DNA of 64,000 nucleotides from Siphonodentalium dalli (Eukaryota; Mollusca; Scaphopoda; Gadilida; Siphonodentaliidae). The translations under genes were made by a program, and so were the position numbers. Within the stretch, counting starts at the first letter, position 1. Each line of letters opens with the position of its first letter. The DNA is taken from positions 7,376,001 to 7,440,000 of the forward strand of contig CP136062.1 in the NCBI GenBank assembly GCA_032622095.1. Direction: 5' to 3'. Of this stretch, positions 61,925 through 64,000 are shown piece after piece. The notes beneath the pieces are model-generated. The model saw only the letters and a list, made by a program, of their open reading frames with translations, was not told where the DNA came from and did no database searches.

Positions 61925-62507
61925 AGGGGTACTGTGCGCCATTTTCATTAAATTTCCGGTGACAACAACGATCTAATATCGATAATATATAGAAACATAA
62001 GTAATTTGAGTCGAAGATGTATTCTGTAAACGCTCAGGTTAATAGGCTGTCTTAAAATTTAATAATTTAAAAGTTAATAATTTGATATAAATTGAATTTA
62101 TGACTGGAGCCATAAAATGGCGTCAATTAAATTACGAATTTCCGTAATCAAATAAATTAATTGAGGGATACTGGATTGTTAAACTGATCGCACACACGAT
62201 CGCTTAAAATATTATGATGATACGGGGAGAACACTCATGCCACACACTGACTAGCGACGATACAATAACTTAAATGATTATATGGGACTAGTATGCCTAT
62301 AATATAACTTTTATTTGATTCATTTGGTTGAAAACTGTACACAAATTACTCGACAACGACAATTTGTATTTTTGCATTCCGGTAAATTTGTCATCCGTAA
62401 CACTACTTCGTACTCAACAGACTTTCAAATAATGAAAAAATTGTTACCTTATTCTCCGACTCGGATACTATAGAAACCAACAACAGCATTTGGCGTACAG
62501 TATCCCT
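61925..62507. mobile_element. TTAA-flanked miniature element inside H
   Basis: AGGGGTACTGTGCGCCA at the left and TGGCGTACAGTATCCCT at the right are inverted. TTAA lies at 61,921-61,924 and 62,508-62,511. TTAA duplication is typical of piggyBac- and Kolobok-type elements. Non-coding. Confidence 0.82.
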
Positions 62508-62559
62508 TTAACCCTTTGGCGAGTAGAACGACATATGTGTCGTCTATCGGCTGAGGACT

Positions 62560-62581
62560 AAAACGACATATATGTCGTTTT
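62560..62581. repeat. 22-bp perfect palindrome
   Basis: The core ACGACATATATGTCGT is extended by three complementary bases on each side. A related ACGACATATGTGTCGT lies 32 bp upstream. Confidence 0.9.
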
Positions 62582-63374
62582 AGGAAGTGTTATTTTACGT
62601 AGACATAACTTCAATAAATCATCTGATTTATAAATGATTTACATAGGAGTTATTTTGATTAATATAATGTCCCAAATGCTAAAGGCGGACTATAACAGTG
62701 GGGCTCTTACGGTCAATCAATACTGGAGCGCTATAACTTACTGTATAGCAGAATACCGCTGAATGGACCTAACTGCAATTCTGACTTTGTATTGATTTTA
62801 ATGTTGATGTTTCTTTCAAGTACAGATTGCCAGTTCGGGTAGAATGCATCTCTAACTCATATAGTTTATTTCAGTCATTGTGTTTTCAACTTTCTATAAT
62901 ATTAAAATGATAAACTGATACTGTCTTATTGCTATTAATAACCGACATCTGGGACAAATTAGATATTAGATTGGGGTGTATAAATGTACGGGGGCGCAAA
63001 TTTTGATTCATTTCTGGCTAAAAACTCCCATAATAGAAAACCTTCGGAATAGCGAACCTTCGGAATAGTGAACCTTCGGATTAGTGAACCTTCAGATTAG
63101 TGAACCTTCGGATTAGTGAACCTTCGGAATAGCGAACCTTCGGAATAGAGAATCCTACCCGTAAATTGTGATACTAAAATTGTAGTATGTTTCCTAGTTA
63201 CTATCTTCAACTTAAGTTCAAGGAATTGATATCTGATGAGGATTCTTGTGGAGTTGTGAACACAACAGCACAATGCGTGCTCCTGGAGGTATTTTTCTCC
63301 AAATCGAAGATTTTTTTAAAGGTAGGTCTGTTTGCTTTAAATTAAAAATTAAATTTTGATTATTATTTCATTTA

Positions 63375-63868
63375 ATCATTTTTGATCATTTGACAATTTG
63401 TCGTGGTCATTCGTTGGTCATCAGTGTCACAGTCAGTGTGTTTGTCGTCATTCGTGTTTGGTTGTCGTTTTTCGTCCTTGGTAGTTTGTCGTCGTGTTTA
63501 TTGTTGGTTACACATAATTTTGAAACCTGCAGGCCTGGGTCGATGTGTTTGTCATCAAGACATTTTTCGTCATCGATCATTCGACATCGTGTTCATCTTT
63601 GGTTGTTTGTTTTTCGTCATCAGTAATTTTTCGTCATCGATTGTTCGACATCGTGTTAGTCGTTGGCCATTTGTTTTTCGTCATCAGTCATTTTTTGTCA
63701 TCAGTCGGTATTTTTCTTCGTTGTTGTTTGTTGCCATTTGCCATCGTCATCCTCGCCATTTATCTGTCATTTGCCACCATTCGTCAGCCGGTGTGTTTTT
63801 TCGTTAGTTGTTTTTCATCATCGGTCATTTGTTCATCGGTTGTTTTTCGGAAATTATGTCTGTGTGTG
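63375..63868. repeat. Degenerate GTTTTTCGTCATC minisatellite, right arm
   Basis: Mirror of 45,150-45,655. Plus-strand open frames here are low-complexity and read through in several registers. Confidence 0.85.
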
Positions 63869-63871
63869 GGA

Positions 63872-64000
63872 CCACTTAACTGCGGTGCGGTTAGCATTGC
63901 CACCGCAGCTGAAATGCAACTACACCGCGGCACCACCGGCTAACAGTTGGGTCGTGATGTAATTGCCATTCGGCATGGTGTATTTGCCACGGTGTACTTT
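63872..64000 (-). mobile_element. Element M, copy 4 (partial, window edge)
   Basis: Mirror of element M copy 1 without element F. GCTGAAATGCAACTACACCG runs uninterrupted where F sits in the left arm. Confidence 0.85.

Larger units (their letters stand above)
61677..63160. mobile_element. Element H: TIR transposon with 16-bp subterminal repeats and 8-bp TSD
   Basis: Flanked by GTAAATTG at 61,669-61,676 and 63,161-63,168. The ends begin GGG and share TCTCTATTCCGAAGG, followed by about six tandem 16-bp units (TCCGAAGGTTCACTAA and variants) at each terminus in opposite orientation. The equivalent left-arm site (about 45,850) has no insertion. A small extra TGATACTAAAATTG follows the right TSD. 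There is no coding frame. The 8-bp TSD is compatible with hAT-type integration, but the termini do not look like standard hAT. Confidence 0.9.
58456..64000 (-). repeat. Large inverted repeat, right arm (cut by window end)
   Basis: Reverse complement of 44,330-48,995. It contains M3, S3, the 46.56-kb hairpin partner, element H (absent from the left arm), the GACGAAAAAC-type minisatellite (63,375-63,868) and the start of M4. The terminal block TAGCAACCACCCCAGTGGGT plus CACGTGACTTCCGGG...CTGCGCAGAATCCAGCAGAA occurs twice, near 58,460-58,620 and 60,989-61,165. The arms therefore contain an older internal duplication. Confidence 0.95.

Overview
The window looks like animal nuclear DNA from a non-coding, repeat-dense and visibly AT-rich region. 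There are no operons or long clean reading frames, and I recognise no intact host gene, tRNA or rRNA. The only protein-coding remnants are transposon-derived: a dead P-element/THAP9-type transposase on the minus strand (about 54.2-57.3 kb) and the 3' end of a non-LTR retrotransposon on the plus strand (about 57.35-58.1 kb). The mix (P element, hAT-, Mutator- and mariner-like miniature elements, LINE, satellite-bearing elements) fits a marine invertebrate, perhaps a lophotrochozoan such as a mollusc. The host assignment is an inference.

Layout. 0-9.3 kb: sparse single-copy-looking DNA with fragments of dispersed families A, B and C. 9.3-15.75 kb: a near-identical 3.24-kb tandem duplication, each copy ending in an array of an about 88-bp satellite. 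16.2-19.7 kb: a third copy of the array's left flank, the longest array (higher-order repeats of 440 and 527 bp), and a conserved right flank. 31.0-33.8 kb: a second locus with the same left flank, array and right flank, ending in a 136-bp hairpin. The satellite therefore appears to be carried inside a dispersed element. 19.7-31 kb: a CAGGGACG-type miniature element, a 114-bp triplet repeat, ACACA/TGTGT palindromic patches, a cluster of family B, and the second copy of family A.

34-43 kb: a hAT-like miniature element with an 8-bp target-site duplication (TSD), a TA-flanked foldback element, two short tandem repeats, and a 1.6-kb array of about 130-170-bp units rich in AAGATGGC. 43.1-64 kb: a very large inverted repeat (arms 44,330-48,995 and 58,456-64,000 or beyond, spacer 9.5 kb). 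The arms share elements called here S (6-bp TSD) and M. Only the left arm holds an interlocked palindromic element F (TA TSD). Only the right arm holds H (8-bp TSD), which itself contains a TTAA-flanked element. The spacer holds a second CAGGGACG element, a 2.1-kb array of a 58-bp minisatellite, the P transposase pseudogene split by a Mutator-like element with a 9-bp TSD, and the LINE end.

These pieces do not form a pathway. The window records successive transposon insertions, satellite expansion and segmental duplication. Their order can be partly read: P element, then the Mutator-like insertion; arm duplication, then F and H; H, then the TTAA element or with it. Coordinates of miniature elements were set by matching termini and TSDs by eye. 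Boundaries of dispersed repeats are approximate.
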